From the NCBI GenBank assembly GCA_015501595.1, contig JADNRX010000173.1, positions 1 to 64,000 on the forward strand: a DNA stretch of 64,000 bases, read 5' to 3'. The notes beneath the pieces are model-generated. The model made no database searches, had not been told where the DNA came from, and saw only the letters and a program-made list of their open reading frames with translations. Every line of letters starts with the position of its first letter. Within the stretch, counting starts at the first letter, position 1. The position numbers and the translations under genes were made by a program. Source of the stretch: Hymenopellis radicata. Taxonomy: Eukaryota; Basidiomycota; Agaricomycetes; Agaricales; Physalacriaceae. Positions 46,040 through 58,270 of the stretch are shown here, piece after piece.

Positions 46040-47278
46040 ATGAAGTTCACCGCTCTCAGCATTATTCCCATCTTGGCTCTCGCGTGCGCCGTCTTAGGAT
46101 GTCGAGAGCACGACGAATACATTCAGGCCGTTGAACGATTTGAAGAGCTGTATGATTTCTCGTGTATTCAACAGTTACAGTCTCTTACCGACCAATATTC
46201 CACAGGCTCCTTAATCCAGCCCGCCTCGTTGAGGGGAACGCCTCCTCTCCCTACGCAGAAAACGTCGTTGGAAGGGCCGATGTTACGAACAGTAAGCATC
46301 ATGATGTTACAGAAAACAGACTCGCTAACTTGGTGTCCTCTCAGCCTTTATCGGTGGGGAGCTTAACGTTGGTAAGAACCGTACAGTCTGGTTCTGTTCG
46401 CAAATCATGACATCCGCTAGAATACTATTTTGGTCTTTTCGTCGAAGCAGACAGGCAAAACACAACGCAGCTCATTGGTGTTCCCAGAAACATCACAATG
46501 CAGGCTCTCGTTGTCGATCCTCCTCTTGCGTATGCAAGTTTCGTTATTGATTTCCTCCAAAAATCAATCAACTTTACTGTCCCCCTCCAAATCGATTTCA
46601 CGTTTCGTTTTGATGACAACTTGCTCATCACTTCGTATGATTCGACGTTGCGCCGTCTTGCGCAGTTGTTGAAGTATGTTCTACCTATGCTTGCTGATCA
46701 GATTCGCTTGGAGCTGGGTACCGACAACCCGAGCGATGCAGAAGTCGTTGCGCAGCGAGCTATCATCGACATTTGTAATATCGCCACGGAACATTGTGTT
46801 GAAGACCTTCTTCAGTACGAAAGGTAATACCCGATTACTCGACTTGTGAACTTTTACTCACACACGGCTCAGCTTCGACGCTTGTGTAGACTTCTTGTCC
46901 CACACTCCGTTCGGTGATGCTTGGGAAGGAGGACAGAATGTACGTTTTCCGTCAGCTAGTAGCAACTGTTTCGGAATCCTACTCATTGGTTCTTTACAGA
47001 CGACGTGGTGCCGCTATATTCACAAAAGTAACTACCTCATTCGCAAGTCGTTTCTTGGGTTTTGCTCATTTGATCCCTCAGACCTGGTGTTACTTCGACC
47101 GGAGATTCACTGCCCGCACGTTGGACCAACCGGAGGAGGCATGTGCAGTAAGTATTCACCTTTTCTTCGGATTCATTTGCACGCTGAAACAACGATAACA
47201 GTCGAACGAGACTACTTGGATGTTGTGTACAACGCCCCCTACACTGAGTCCCTCGTCGACTTCAACGCTACATGCTAA
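46040..47278 (+). CDS. secreted cysteine-containing protein of unknown function
   Basis: ATG 46040 begins a signal peptide, MKFTALSIIPILALACAVLG. Following exons give FEELYDFSCIQQLQ, AENVVGRADVTN, FGLFVEADRQNTTQLIGVPR, then a long helical exon (46498-46825) with QALVVDPPLAYASFVIDFLQ and CNIATEHCVEDLLQYE. Then come FDACVDFLSHTPFGDAWEGG, LRPEIHCPHVGPTGGGMC and ERDYLDVVYNAPY, and the stop at 47278 follows FNATC. The CPHVGPTGGGMC motif and paired cysteines recall uncharacterised secreted proteins seen in related fungi. Six or more exons are inferred, and two junctions (about 46,295 and 46,375) are uncertain. It is a candidate secreted effector-like or cell-wall protein. No enzyme motif is visible. 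Confidence 0.6.
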
Positions 47279-48392
47279 ACCAGCTATTACTACCGTCTTT
47301 CCGCTTGTATGACTTCAAAGAATGTTGATTTGTTATCTGTTTATTCCAAAAACAAGTCTTGAATCGCGTTCCAGACCGATCCGGCGTTCTCTTCCTCTGC
47401 TACGAAAATAACCTTGCCTGAACCGCTGCTCTGGTTGTCAGACGATACAATCCCCCCTCCTCGTCAAACGACGAACGCTGTGCCCGAAGCTACGATGGCC
47501 GGTGGGCGGGAGTACGTGTTGGCAAAGTCAATGCCCTCCTGACAGGCGCTATCAATGGCGTAGAGCCACGGAATGCCTCTATCCGCTTGAGCATCTTGAC
47601 ACCCATTGGTGAGATAAATGTATTTCGGAAGGGGGGCGACATAACTTTGCGTGGCACGTAACGTCGTTATCGGGAACTAAGGCTGTAAAGTTTGTTAAAT
47701 CAAATCAAACGATTTTCGGTCGCATACCTGCCGCTGATGGTCAGTAGCACTCATACGCCGAGCCGAAATGAACGCGAGTGTCAATTGTGAGCTAAACGGC
47801 GCCTCGCGAATCATTTCTGAAAGCGAGTTTACCGCGTTAATATCAGGATGGTGCCATAACGTTCCGATGTCATCATGAGCTCACGTAGTGCTCCGCATTG
47901 CGACCGACAGTATATCAATCACGCAGATCAGAGGGTACACGCGCCTCCTCAACTGAGCGATCGCAGAAGTAGCAAAGGCGATATCGAAGAGCATCTAAAA
48001 GATGGAAGAAGAGGAGCTTTGAATGGATGAAGCGTGATGAAAACAAGTCACATCGATCGAGGTCACGATGGCGGGAGAATGTCATCAACTCGCAAAGTGA
48101 AGTTAGCGGGGTGCCATCAGGTCTTCAAACTCTTCACGTTACCGTCTCCAGCTTCTCTCCATATAGGACTCATCGCATTGCCTCGAATCAAATGTATCAA
48201 GAAGCTCAACTTGGCTCTTATGTCAAGGAACTTCCCCTCTTGTCTCCGTTCTATTTTTTTTCTGGCACTGCGCACAAATCGAAATCTTTTCTCCGCCGCT
48301 GTTCACGTGCACCACAATACGATAGCGCCATTTTTTGTTCAAGCCTCGTCCTACTCCGTTAGCCTTCGCCAGCCTTGACCCTAGTGTCGAAG
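47279..48392. other. 3' flank, unrecognised minus-strand remnant, and P450 leader
   Basis: On the minus strand at about 47,360-47,900, coding-like blocks read SEMIREAPFSSQLTLAFISA, then LPKYIYLTNGCQDAQADRGI and VIFVAEEENAGSVWNAIQDL. They may be joined by one intron, with one internal stop. I do not recognise the family and consider it a partial or decayed gene. 47,900-48,392 is the P450 upstream region that has a diverged copy at about 45,400-45,830. Confidence 0.4.
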
Positions 48393-50668
48393 ATGGCTAC
48401 CTCCTTGCTTGTTCTGCTGGGCATGCTCATGTGGGGAGCATTCAGACTCATCAAAATTGGGCGTCGTGAGAAGTATCTTCCACCAGGTTGGCTCCTTATA
48501 CATGCTCTTTGTCTGTGGTCACTCATTACCTCCTAGGACCACCGACTATTCCTCTCCTTGGAAATCTTCATGTGTTTCCGAATATTCAAGGGATCCATTT
48601 CAAGTAACGTTTACTTCCTTCTTCGCATACGGGTCTGATGTAGCCGTAGGTTCTCTGATTTGGCGCAGCAGTACGGTGAAATCATTTCGGCGAGTGAACA
48701 CCATCACCGCTGTCGAGCGTCCACATCTCACTGGCTGGCGTTAGCTCAAGGCATCGTCGCAGAACATGATTGTTCTCTCGAGCACTACTGCGGTGCGGGA
48801 GGTCGTTGACAAAACAGGCTGGCTCGCGAGTTCGCGCCCCCAAAGCTATATCCCGAATTTACTCGCTGGTCACAAATATCTGCTTTTCGCGCCCGATGGT
48901 AAGTCGTATGTCCGGAGGATACACATCACTCATTCTGGGACGTGTTCACAGCCCCCGAATTGAGGGCCATTCGTCGAGCTGTTGCGATGTATTTGTCTAA
49001 GCAAAACGCCAGAACAAGGCTCCATCGTGCCGGAAAGCGCGCAGATGTTGTATGAGATTCTCGAGAACCCACAGGTAGGCTTTACTCCCAATTGTCTACA
49101 CAATTAAGCACTCGCGGATTCGGTAGGACTTCAAAACCGCTGTTAGGCGCTTCACGTATTCCACGGTCAAGGTTGTGCTACCGTCTTTCTTCGCACTTGT
49201 CGGGACTCTGACTTCGTGCCCATTCCAAGGCGCTTGTCTATGGTCAACGAGTTCCTTTTTTCGACTCTGAGGAAGTACTTTACTATTTCAAAGTCAGTGA
49301 TCAGTTTGCCCACTTAAGTCTTACTCACTTGGCTCGTCTAGGTCCTGGACGAGCTTGTGCACGTTTCAACGCCTGGGACCTATCCACCCATCGATCTGAT
49401 ACCGATTCTGAAGTACCTTCTGAGTCCCCTTGCTCCGTGGTATGAACGCTGTATTAAGATCAATGAGAAACGTGCTGGCCTGCATACAAAGTGGTACCGT
49501 GAGGCGAAGAGGCGCGGGGAGACAAGCGATCATCTTGATGAAAATGAAAGGTGTCTTGTCGACTGGGTCCTCCGTGAAGACTTGACGTCGATGAGGACTT
49601 CATTTCGTGAGTTCCCATAGCGTTCATTCAGACAGTCCAATGACCTGGCGCGCAGGATCACAGGTCTTGCTCTTATGGACGGCGGATCTGATACGTCCAG
49701 TTCCGTTCTCCTTACTCTCATACTGGCTCTCGCATCGAACCCGGAATGTCAACAGCGCGCTTTTGAAGAGGTGCAGTCTGTTGTTGGAGCCCGAATGCCC
49801 GAAATATGTGACATGGAGAAGATGCCGTTCGTCACCGCGCTTATAAAGGAGATCCTGAGGCTACGACCACCAGTATCAATTGGGTTGCCCCACGCTGCAA
49901 GCAAGACATATACGTGAGCGGAACACTCCAAGCGTCTATCGCGTACTGACTCCGTGTGGTTAGTACAACGGGTACCTCATCCCGAAGGGCGCCACAGTGA
50001 TCATTAACATTTGTAAGTCTGCCTTGCTTCAATCGGACTGTTCATTCGTTCATCATTGTAGACGGAATAATGAACGATCCCAAAGTATTCGAGAATCCAC
50101 ATACGTTCAATCCAGAGCGCTTCATGCAGTCCGAGTTCGGTACGCGCCCTGGCAAGGATCAAAACTTCCGTGACAATTTCGCGTTCGGCGGTGGCAGGGT
50201 ATGTATCCTCGCTATGGTGTCTCTTCGCGTCGTGCTGATGCTTCTACAGAGAATATGTCCTGGACAGTGGCTTGCAAATCATACCTGGTAAGACGCTCTG
50301 CTCTGCCTTTCAGCAGCATCACAATGACATCTCCGCAGACTATGGCAGCGATGCGGCTTATCTGGGCCTTCGAATTCAGTGACGCCATAAGCGTGAAGAC
50401 GCGGGAAACCATACCTCCGGGGCTTAGAGCAGAGTATTTCAATTTCGTAAGTCGTAGACCTTGACTGATTCTCAGCGCTTGACCTGGTGGATAGGAGCTC
50501 ATAGTGATGCCTCATCTATTCGAGTGCACCATCAACCCTCGAGCAGACCGAGCTCAGTCTATAAGAGACGAGTTTGTCGCGGCATTAGGTGAGTTGGAGA
50601 AATTCGAAGTAGATTTTTCGGAGAACGATGCGGAAAGGATGAGTGATTTGAGGAGTCGTGTTCTGTAA
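48393..50668 (+). CDS. cytochrome P450 monooxygenase (microsomal type)
   Basis: A heme-thiolate monooxygenase. ATG 48393 gives [20 protein letters not shown], an ER signal anchor, then [18 protein letters not shown]. Later exons carry [54 protein letters not shown], the I-helix [21 protein letters not shown] (ExxR), [32 protein letters not shown], and the heme loop FAFGGGR / RICPGQW, split by an intron at about 50199-50251. The cysteine ligand is present. Two places need a one-base shift to read through: near 48,690 (after QYGEIIS) and near 49,005 (before [12 protein letters not shown]). These are either assembly errors or inactivating indels. The closest families are probably the large fungal CYP64/CYP5144-type groups. 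About 11 exons. Confidence 0.8.
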
Positions 50669-51427
50669 TGTACGCATTGAGCACTGCACCTGGATTCAAT
50701 AGAACTGGAATTCTGAGCAGAATATCTCGGTCGTCCCGTGTTCGAAGACGACTCTATTAGTGCCAAAAAGGATCGGTCCGACTCGGAGGCAGCGATCCCC
50801 TCGACGCACCATCCTGCCATTCCACCGCGCTCCCCGCAGGAATACAACTTCTGCGCACCGCCCCCCAAGAAGAAGCAGAGGGAGACAACGCGGGAGGGCA
50901 TGTCCCCACCCGTCTTCTAGAACCGACGAAGAGGGTGAGGTTGTCTTCCCGGGTGGCAGAGTACATCCTCTAGGGCGCGTCTTCCTCAGAGCATGTCTTC
51001 CTGGGAGTCTCTCCCTCGAGGACGGATCTCCGCCCAAAGGAGGAGTGTATCTGAAGAGGCTTCGCGCGCGCGAGGAGACGCGCGCTTGAGGGTTACACAG
51101 TTAGAGGCTGACTTATGTGAAGCGAGTCCTTTGATTTACTTCGATACACTATACCACACTCGCCCTCTACACCTGGTTTCCCAACCGTTTCCACTCTTTA
51201 TTTTGACTGTAACATTACGATACACGGAAACCAAAAAGAAAAACTACATAACAGAGAACAGAAGAGAGAGAAAAACAAAGCGCATCAAGGAGTGTGTAAG
51301 GTATGTATGTAAATAATAACGATTTGAGTACTACGATTCGGATTCCGAAAAAATGACTGTTAATGGGTCGGTGGTATTGATGATTCGTCGGTCGATACGC
51401 CCTAGAGTGAAGGATGAGCAACCCATT
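50669..51427. other. intergenic between convergent genes
   Basis: 3' flanks of the P450 (+) and RING (-) genes. 50,760-51,090 is GC-rich with an Arg/Pro-rich frame and a GCGCGCGCGAGGAGACGCGCGC-like palindromic stretch near 51,062. No gene is supported. Confidence 0.5.
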
Positions 51428-54183
51428 TCAATACGAACACGAGCAACTTACCGCTCCCCTACAAGCAGGACAATTATTCTTCCCCGTCTGCAACCACATG
51501 TCCACACACCCTTTGTGGAATGCATGCCGACACACCATCACGCGCACCTCATCGTCCTCCGCATAGTCGTCCAAACATATCAGACACCGTTCCGTGCAAT
51601 TTGACGAGATCTTCCCAATCTGCTCATACTCCGCCACCCGCGCCGCCTTGATGACCTCAAGGTTACTTTTCTCAATCTCCTCCTTTGACGCCGTCGGTGG
51701 TTTGACCTGCCCGAGAATCTCCGCAAGATCTAGCAGCGCCTCGAACGAATCGAGATTGTTAGGCTCGCCGTGACAATAGAATGGTCGGGTGGGTAGTACC
51801 CTATCAAATAGTCAGTAAAAGTAGCCAGGAAACAATAAAACTAACCTCCAATAACATAGACCAAGAACGTCCGCGACCCCGTAGGATCCAGCTCGGCTGG
51901 ATGACCAGCCACCTCCGACCGCCTCCCTGGTCGCAAATTGCGCAACGCGCTCGCCGCCTCGAATGCCAACGACGTCCTCTTGGCGTATCCGGTCGCGGCT
52001 CCCGCACGAGATCGGGCAGCGGCCCATCATCTTCATGCGGAACGTCACCTTCCTGCTCTCCTGGCGGCGCCCGCCAATCCATGTTGACGTGCACCGATTG
52101 CAGCCAACTACAATCACCGGGACGACGACATTTTGTTGAGGCGGGTTAGATGAAGACGGGTCTGAGGGTGGTGTAGACAAGTCTGACGGTGAGGATGAGT
52201 CTAGGGTGAATATGGACGCATTTTCGGTCGCGGGTGCTGGCGTCGCTGTTGGTGGACGTAGGTTCACATCAAACGAGCTACCCCCACGCGGTGCTGCGAT
52301 AGCGGGGAATCGATATAGTCTCCACCAATTTATGCGGTCGATGGGCCGGGGCGGGAGTTCAGGCGCTTGAGCTGTGGATGTTTGTAGGGGCGAGGCGTGG
52401 ACGGAGGAGGAGGGTGTGGTTGACTCATCGTTGTGTACAGAAACACTGTCACTGCTGAAGTGAGAATCTGAATCTGAGTCAGAAACATCCTCCAATTCAG
52501 GCATGTTCTCGTCCTCTTCAGCAGGAACATCGTGTATTAGCGGGGGTGGCGAGGTAACGGGAGCGGTAGTGGGTACAGGGATGGGATCCCAGTCACTAGA
52601 TGGGACAATTTCGGAGAGTTCAGGTTGATGTGGCGCTTCATTCTCCGCCTCGTCTTGCCTTTGGGTAAGCGTCGCGCGGAGGTCAAGTTGTAGGTCAATC
52701 AAGAAACGCTCAAAAGTACCCTCAGCAGGGAGCTGCGGTAGCGGAAGTGCCGGCTCAGAAGAATCAGCAGGGGTAGAGCCATCGGTAGACGGGGAGTTTA
52801 TGCCTAAACCGAGGTTGAAGGCGCGCGCCATTTCAGCAAGCATCCGCTCACGAGCATCCCCTGCCTCTGCTCGATCATCAGTTCGATCTGACGATCTAGG
52901 AGGCCTAATGCCAAGGCGTTCACGGATACTGGCCCAAGCTTGCCGCATCCTCTCGGTCCGTCCTCCGGCGTCAGACGACCCAGAGGTCGGAGTGGGTGAC
53001 ATTGGCCTAATGTTTTGATCATTCAGAGGTGGCGCTGACCCAGTTGGAGTGGGTGGGGTGAGACCCGAAGAAAGAATGGGCTCAGACGATCCAGTAAGAA
53101 GAGAAGCTGCAGTAGCGGCAGCAGCGACGCTACAGCTTTGTCAGATAGGCTTTTAAACGTAGAAAACGAGAAATATACCTTAAAGCGTACCCAAAACGTC
53201 GATACTACTTGATGAGATGGATCCGATGGAGTGGGTTGGGTAATATTGTCCGCCGTTTCTGCGGGGTGTCGCCGTCTCTGACACTGGCTCTGGTACAGCC
53301 TCTGCAGAAGAGACCATACTTGACGGTCGAGACCGAAGAAGTGCCGAGAGCCTATTTCTGGCACCGGGGCGTTCGGTATTCAGACTTGCGGGGGTGGATG
53401 AACGCGGTGGGACGGATGCACCACGGGAGGGTAAAGAAACGGGTTCAGGAACGTCTTGCAGCGGCTCTGCGAGGGGTGGACGGGGTACATCTGTGGTATG
53501 GACGACGCCCTGTACGACGACGAGGGTGCCAGGTGGAGGAAATTGACGCGGGAAGGTGGTTGGGGGAGCACAGCAGGCTGATCTGGGTGATTGATGGTCG
53601 GAGGTGGGGAGACATCTTCAGGAACATCAGGCAGATGGTCCTGTGGGAGTGCGAAGGTGTCGGGACTGATAACCACTCGCTCGTCGGGCGAATCGTCGTC
53701 GTTAAACCATTGACCAATATCTGGTGAATAGGGAATCTCCTGCGGCCGCTCCGGCTCCGGTGTCGACTGCGAGGGCTCGCCAACGTCAACATCGATGGAG
53801 GCTAATGGCGGCTCCGGCTCCTTCTCTGTTATCGACGGGGGAGGTGATAGACGCGAGGTGCTGGGTAATGGAAGGTCATCGGGGACGAGAGCAGGCGGTG
53901 CCTTTGACCACCGCTTTGACGTCCGCCACGATTTCCTAGAATTGGCTGGCTTGGGCTCTTCGCTACGCGGCTGCTGCTGCTGCGATGAACGCGGCTTGAC
54001 GAGATTGAGAATACTCCGCCGCACCGAGGACCGCGCAGACCGTCGTCGAGGCCTGCTCACCGGCTCGGGGATATTATCGACACTGTCCTCGGAGACGATT
54101 TCATTGTTGGATGTGGATACGGTAGATGCTGTAGCCGGCGACGGAGGGGTCAGAACCTGCTGTCTGGACGCAGATTGGCCCAT
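51428..54183 (-). CDS. large RING-H2 E3 ubiquitin ligase, N-myristoylation motif
   Basis: Probable E3 ubiquitin ligase of about 880 residues. The start at 54183 gives MGQSASRQQ: Gly2 and Ser6 fit the N-myristoylation consensus, so it may sit on a membrane. Landmarks follow in order: RRSARSSVRRSILNLVKPRS, SWRTSKRWSKAPPALV, a long disordered acidic/Pro-rich part, LVVVQGVVHTTDV, SISSSSIDVLGTL, an intron, AASLLTGSSEPILSSGLTP, RMRQAWASIRERLGIRP, MLAEMARAFNLGLGI, SRTFLVYVIGG, FEALLDLAEILGQVKPPT. The C-terminal RING-H2 is CLICLDDYAEDDEVRVMVCR, then HAFHKGCVDMW, then CPAC. The frame must change by one base near 53,545, 52,100 and 51,985 to keep these landmarks together. Because the rest is so well conserved, I read it as one real gene. 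Similar long RING proteins are single-copy in many basidiomycetes. Confidence 0.75.
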
Positions 54184-56230
54184 GAGAAAATGAAGAAAGC
54201 GACCAGCGACGAGGGAAAGGTGATTGAGACTGTTGTACACGGTGAGTAAGAGGGCGGGGAAAGAAAGGCCGTCGTCGCTGTCGTCGTCGTCGTAGTTGAT
54301 GAGCAAGAGCCGTCTGGGGCGGTGACCCAGAATGACCAGTCGTCACGCCGGCGTCACACATTACATACGCCTTTCGGCATCGCTTTTGACAGCGGCGACA
54401 AAAGCACCGACTTGAACGATGACCAGCCAGGTCAACTTGGTCGCGCCTCGCTCTCCCGCCGAGCGCGCTCAAAACGCGTCGTCCATATGCTTCCTTTGAG
54501 CTTCCTTGCTGTTTCCACACTGCATTCTAGGCCTCCGGCTTACTGGACTAAACAGGGAATCTGATTTCCGAAAACTGCGCATATAAATGTAGCCTAGTCA
54601 ATACTATTTCGCAAGCTATTCGGCCAGATTCTGATTCACCCCAGAGGTGGGTGATTGGGTGCTGACTTTGACCTTTGGAGGTTGGCTTCTCCTCCACGGT
54701 CTGTATTCCGTCAAACTGCTCGTAAGTCGCTCTGGCCGCATTCTTGAATCTATACAGTATGGCATCTCAGCACTGTCAGCACATCGTAGGCATTTAATGA
54801 CAACTGTATAGTGCGCTGATCATCAACCAACAGCCACGCTTCTTATGACGGCACAGCGCGTCAATCTAACTCTCTTCGTTGTGATCCAGCCTAGACCACC
54901 CATGACAAGACTCCGTCCAGAGCGCTGCAGAAGAATACCAGTATGTCAATCTTAGAAGATCGGATACTCAATGCAGTCAGCCTATGTTCACTTGAGTCAT
55001 AATGTGCGGCCCAGGCTTTTCTCAGAGGGTCTTGACCTTCTACTCTGTGATTCCTAGAGAACACTAGATGAATGCCGTGAGACGCTCATCTTCATTCGTG
55101 ACGTTACGCCTTGACGCTCGGATTTCAGACTGTGGTAGACAGACAACACAAAACCCTTTCATCGGACAGTATTAACAATCTTCAATGCAGATATTTGTAT
55201 TCAGTTCTAGACATGGATGGATAATCAGCTTCTCGCAAGGCCATGAACTATCTCGCCACTGGAAGCGCTGGAAGCTACTCATCACATCATCAAAGTTCAG
55301 CTGCTCCAAATGACCAGAGCCGGGGTCATGGCAGGTATCGGAGGACGCGAAATCTGCCATGCCCCACAGCATGTCCGGCTGAGGTCAAGAGATTCTGTAT
55401 GCTGGCGCCTGGGTCGGAGTGGACAGAGCATGCGAACATTTCAATAGTGGTGGGTTCAGTCAGCTTTGTGGCGGTTTGTCAGAGGCGCCGCAGATAGAAT
55501 AGTAAGCATCTTTCAACTCAACAGGAACGAGTTGCCGCCGGACATCAAGAAACTGCGAAGGTGAGAGAGACTTCATCCAAGAACAAGGGTGTTAAGGTCC
55601 GTCTGGAATTTTTGTCTACAAAGGCATCGAATTTCTCAAACCATTCGAGCGGCGTGCCGCATACACCCGGCGTGAACGTCGGAGGGCTTCATCCCAGTGC
55701 CTGCCTCTAGGATAAGAAAGATTTTACCTCCAAACATGCCGCAGCCGACTCGGAGGCAATTAATTGGGTGAGGTCCTCGGACGCCCATGGTGTTTAACGT
55801 TTACTACGTCTTTGATCTCAAGCTGACATTCAAGCCAGATACTCTATTCCAAGTTTGTCGTCAAAAACACGAGAACCGCTCGCACGTCACGTTGTTCTCC
55901 TGAACAGCGCCACACTCGATCTTGTGGCACTGCCAGACCGTGTGAGACCTTAGTACCTCCACAATGCGCTTTCTGTGCGTGCTCCGTTGTACTCCATTGC
56001 ACCCTGGAGAGAATCTTTCTTCTCCCAAGAAATGTTTCTGTCAATGGATTGCCTTCATTAACTTGAAACTACGCCTGGGTGCATTTGTTATTCTACGCGG
56101 TTGTCGATTCATATCACTATTCCGCTGATTAGTATCGACGCCACAACGTGCGCAGTCGAGTGCCCCTATTCCCCACAGCGCATATATATAGAAAGGTGCG
56201 GATTGACGTTTTCCCCCGCAGTCACAAGTC
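54184..56230. other. intergenic, about 2 kb, no supported gene
   Basis: It includes the RING-gene promoter side. A 66-codon frame (55172-55372 -) and an 84-codon frame (55243-55497 +) occur. The minus one, with HLEQLNFDDVMSSF, could be a fragment of a larger gene but matches nothing secure. There is a TATATATAG box-like stretch at 56,183-56,192, about 40 bp upstream of the DUF6593 start. Confidence 0.45.
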
Positions 56231-56709
56231 ATGAACTTCTACCAGGCCTCCACCAAATCCGCCTCCATTCTCAACAACACCTGGACGAACGGCTCGGGCC
56301 AGGTCATCTACAAGGTTTCCACGCCCTTCAAAGTTACCGGACGCAAATCCACCATCTTGCGCATCGCGCCGAGCAGTGAGTCGTCGAAGCCTTGTACAAG
56401 TTCCACGCGGTGGGGCATCGCGGGCGACGAGGAGCATCATGCGTTACGCCGTCGGAAGTCCCATCAAGACGCAACGAAGCTCTTCGACGACTCGTCAACG
56501 ACGGTTCTGAGACCCTGGTAGCGCGCTTCCATCGTCGTAACATCGGGCTGTTTTCCCACAACAGTGCTCATCCAGCTTACCTTGAAATATTACCTGGCGG
56601 AGAGCACATGGCTGACCTGATTTTTTTCACATTCATTTATATTGAGAAGATCAGGAAAGAGAAGGAGCGCGCCACAAGAAATCATGGCGGCGGCGGCGGC
56701 GGACCTTGA
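56231..56709 (+). CDS. DUF6593-family protein
   Basis: A small beta-rich protein of a family widespread in agaricomycetes, function unknown. ATG 56231 (MNFYQASTKSASILNN) continues with GQVIYKVSTPFKVTGRKSTI. The second half reads NDGSETLVARFHRRNIGLFS, AHPAYLEILPGGEHMADLI and TFIYIEKIRKEKERATR, the family's most conserved part. The middle (about 56,370-56,470) changes frame: a GTGAGT donor follows SS at about 56,372, but no acceptor gives a clean family match, so either an unusual intron or a lesion lies there. It ends in a Gly run before TGA 56709. Confidence 0.65.
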
Positions 56710-56781
56710 ACAGGATGTGAACGTAACAGTTCATTCTATTTCGACCATGTATATTAGTGACATCTGGTATGAACCCCAGTA

Positions 56782-57523
56782 TTATTGATTGCGACTCATC
56801 AGTTCCACGTCGTGGATCCAGCGCTCTAATTCAGACCCAGTGCCGCCTATGCGCCGCATCTTGTCCCCGAGCACTTTCCTTCGCTCTTCGTTACGGCGAC
56901 GATTGATCCCATGCTGGCTGAGGCACCACCATATGATGCTCTCCTTGGAGAAGAACACCTCTTTAGCGCGCTCTGGGCATCCCGGGCTGCACGTCTCCGT
57001 GGCTCCCAACAAACGCAAGAATGTGCGCCAAACGATACGAGGGAAATAAAACCAAAGAGGTGGGTCAAGCCCTACACATTGAATAAGCCAAAGAACATGA
57101 TCACTATCCCTAGTAAACCTACAGATGGTATCCGTCGCGTTGTCTTGCACAAGGCCTCCACTGCGGCGCACATAGTCTCCGTCAATGACCCAACCGTCCG
57201 GACACGCGTCCATCGCAGCGCGAAGTTTTGCCTGAAACTCATCGTCTGGCGTCTGTTTCCAGCCAGGCTCCCAGAACAACGTGTCCAGAAAGATATGCGG
57301 GACCCCAAGAATCACGGAGAGCCGTCTGCCCAGCGTGGTCTATGCAACGGGTATTCGCAGAGACTGGGATGAGGTGAGTGATAGATATCTTGCCTTTCCA
57401 CTTCCTATGAGATGCTAAAGTCGCGCTTCTGGGGTAGAGAGAAAGCACCATACCACTGTTGCCCGAGATGTGGATTTTGTAGCAGCCATTTCCGTCACCG
57501 AACAATGGTGGGGGGACTTGCAT
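56782..57523 (-). CDS. P-loop kinase of the adenylate-kinase-like FlaR / topology-modulation family
   Basis: A small nucleotide-binding kinase-like protein, substrate unknown. ATG 57523 gives MQVPPPLFGDGNGCYKIHIS. The Walker A loop GNSGSGKTT is assembled from three exons: GNSG, then an 11-base exon giving SGK, then TTLGRRLSVILGVPHIFLDT. The second intron starts GCAAGA, so it is a GC-AG intron. The family signature LFWEPGWKQTP and DGWVIDGDYV follows, then PRIVWRTFLRLLG and the C-terminus to the stop at 56782. The family is better known in bacteria; a fungal copy with introns is an old or adapted gene. No lesion. Confidence 0.8.
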
Positions 57524-58270
57524 GATGGAAGTACAAGGTCAACCTTCCTTCACATTGACTCTTGCGTTTTCCGCAAGTTTTCCGTTAGTCGGAGCCGAGA
57601 CGGCAGCTGCCGCAGTGGCTGTGCCTCGAAAACAACAACTGACAAGTACGGCCGTCAGTACCATCAATTGAACCTACTTCGCCGCTCCCCACGAAGGCAG
57701 CCTGGCAGCGCCAAGCCATATACTGTCATCATTTCAGAAGCCTGAAACGGGCAACGCGCCGATGTGGCGTTATATGATTTTCTCTCATCTCTAGGGCCAC
57801 GGATCTGAAGTCATGCACTCTCTTGTCTTCGACGGTCAAACGCTTCTAAGCAGTAAGTGAAATGCTACTCTTGGTACGAATCATTCTAGCACATCTTTTC
57901 ATTTCTTCCATACAGGTCCGAATCGTAATACGTCGTATAGACCTCGAAGTGACCAACAACATTCGGATCAGATGCAGATGATGCTAAGCTGTACCATGCA
58001 CTTCCCGTTAGGCAATGTGAGTTTACCAAATGCAATCTCAATTGTTTCTCTGTGATAATAATCGACGCCTGGATGGAAATTGATGATGATGATGAGGATG
58101 ATGGAAATTGATCAACTTTTGAACGCGTTTCCCAGGTGTCAAGGCAGATGCTTGTCATGCAGGATATAAGACGCACATGGGTCTCAAGGTCCAGTGCATT
58201 ATTCCTTCCCGAGTGTATCTTTTTCACACCAGCTTCTGAGAAGCCGGCTTAACCCATTCCTTCGAACATC
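57524..58270. other. divergent promoter region
   Basis: About 0.75 kb between the starts of two divergently transcribed genes. It contains a GATGATGATGAGGATGATG simple repeat at about 58,082-58,100. No gene is supported. Confidence 0.45.

Noticed and set aside
50760..51089. Arg/Pro-rich 109-codon plus-strand frame
   Set aside because: GC-rich 3' flank with overlapping frames on all strands and no domain.
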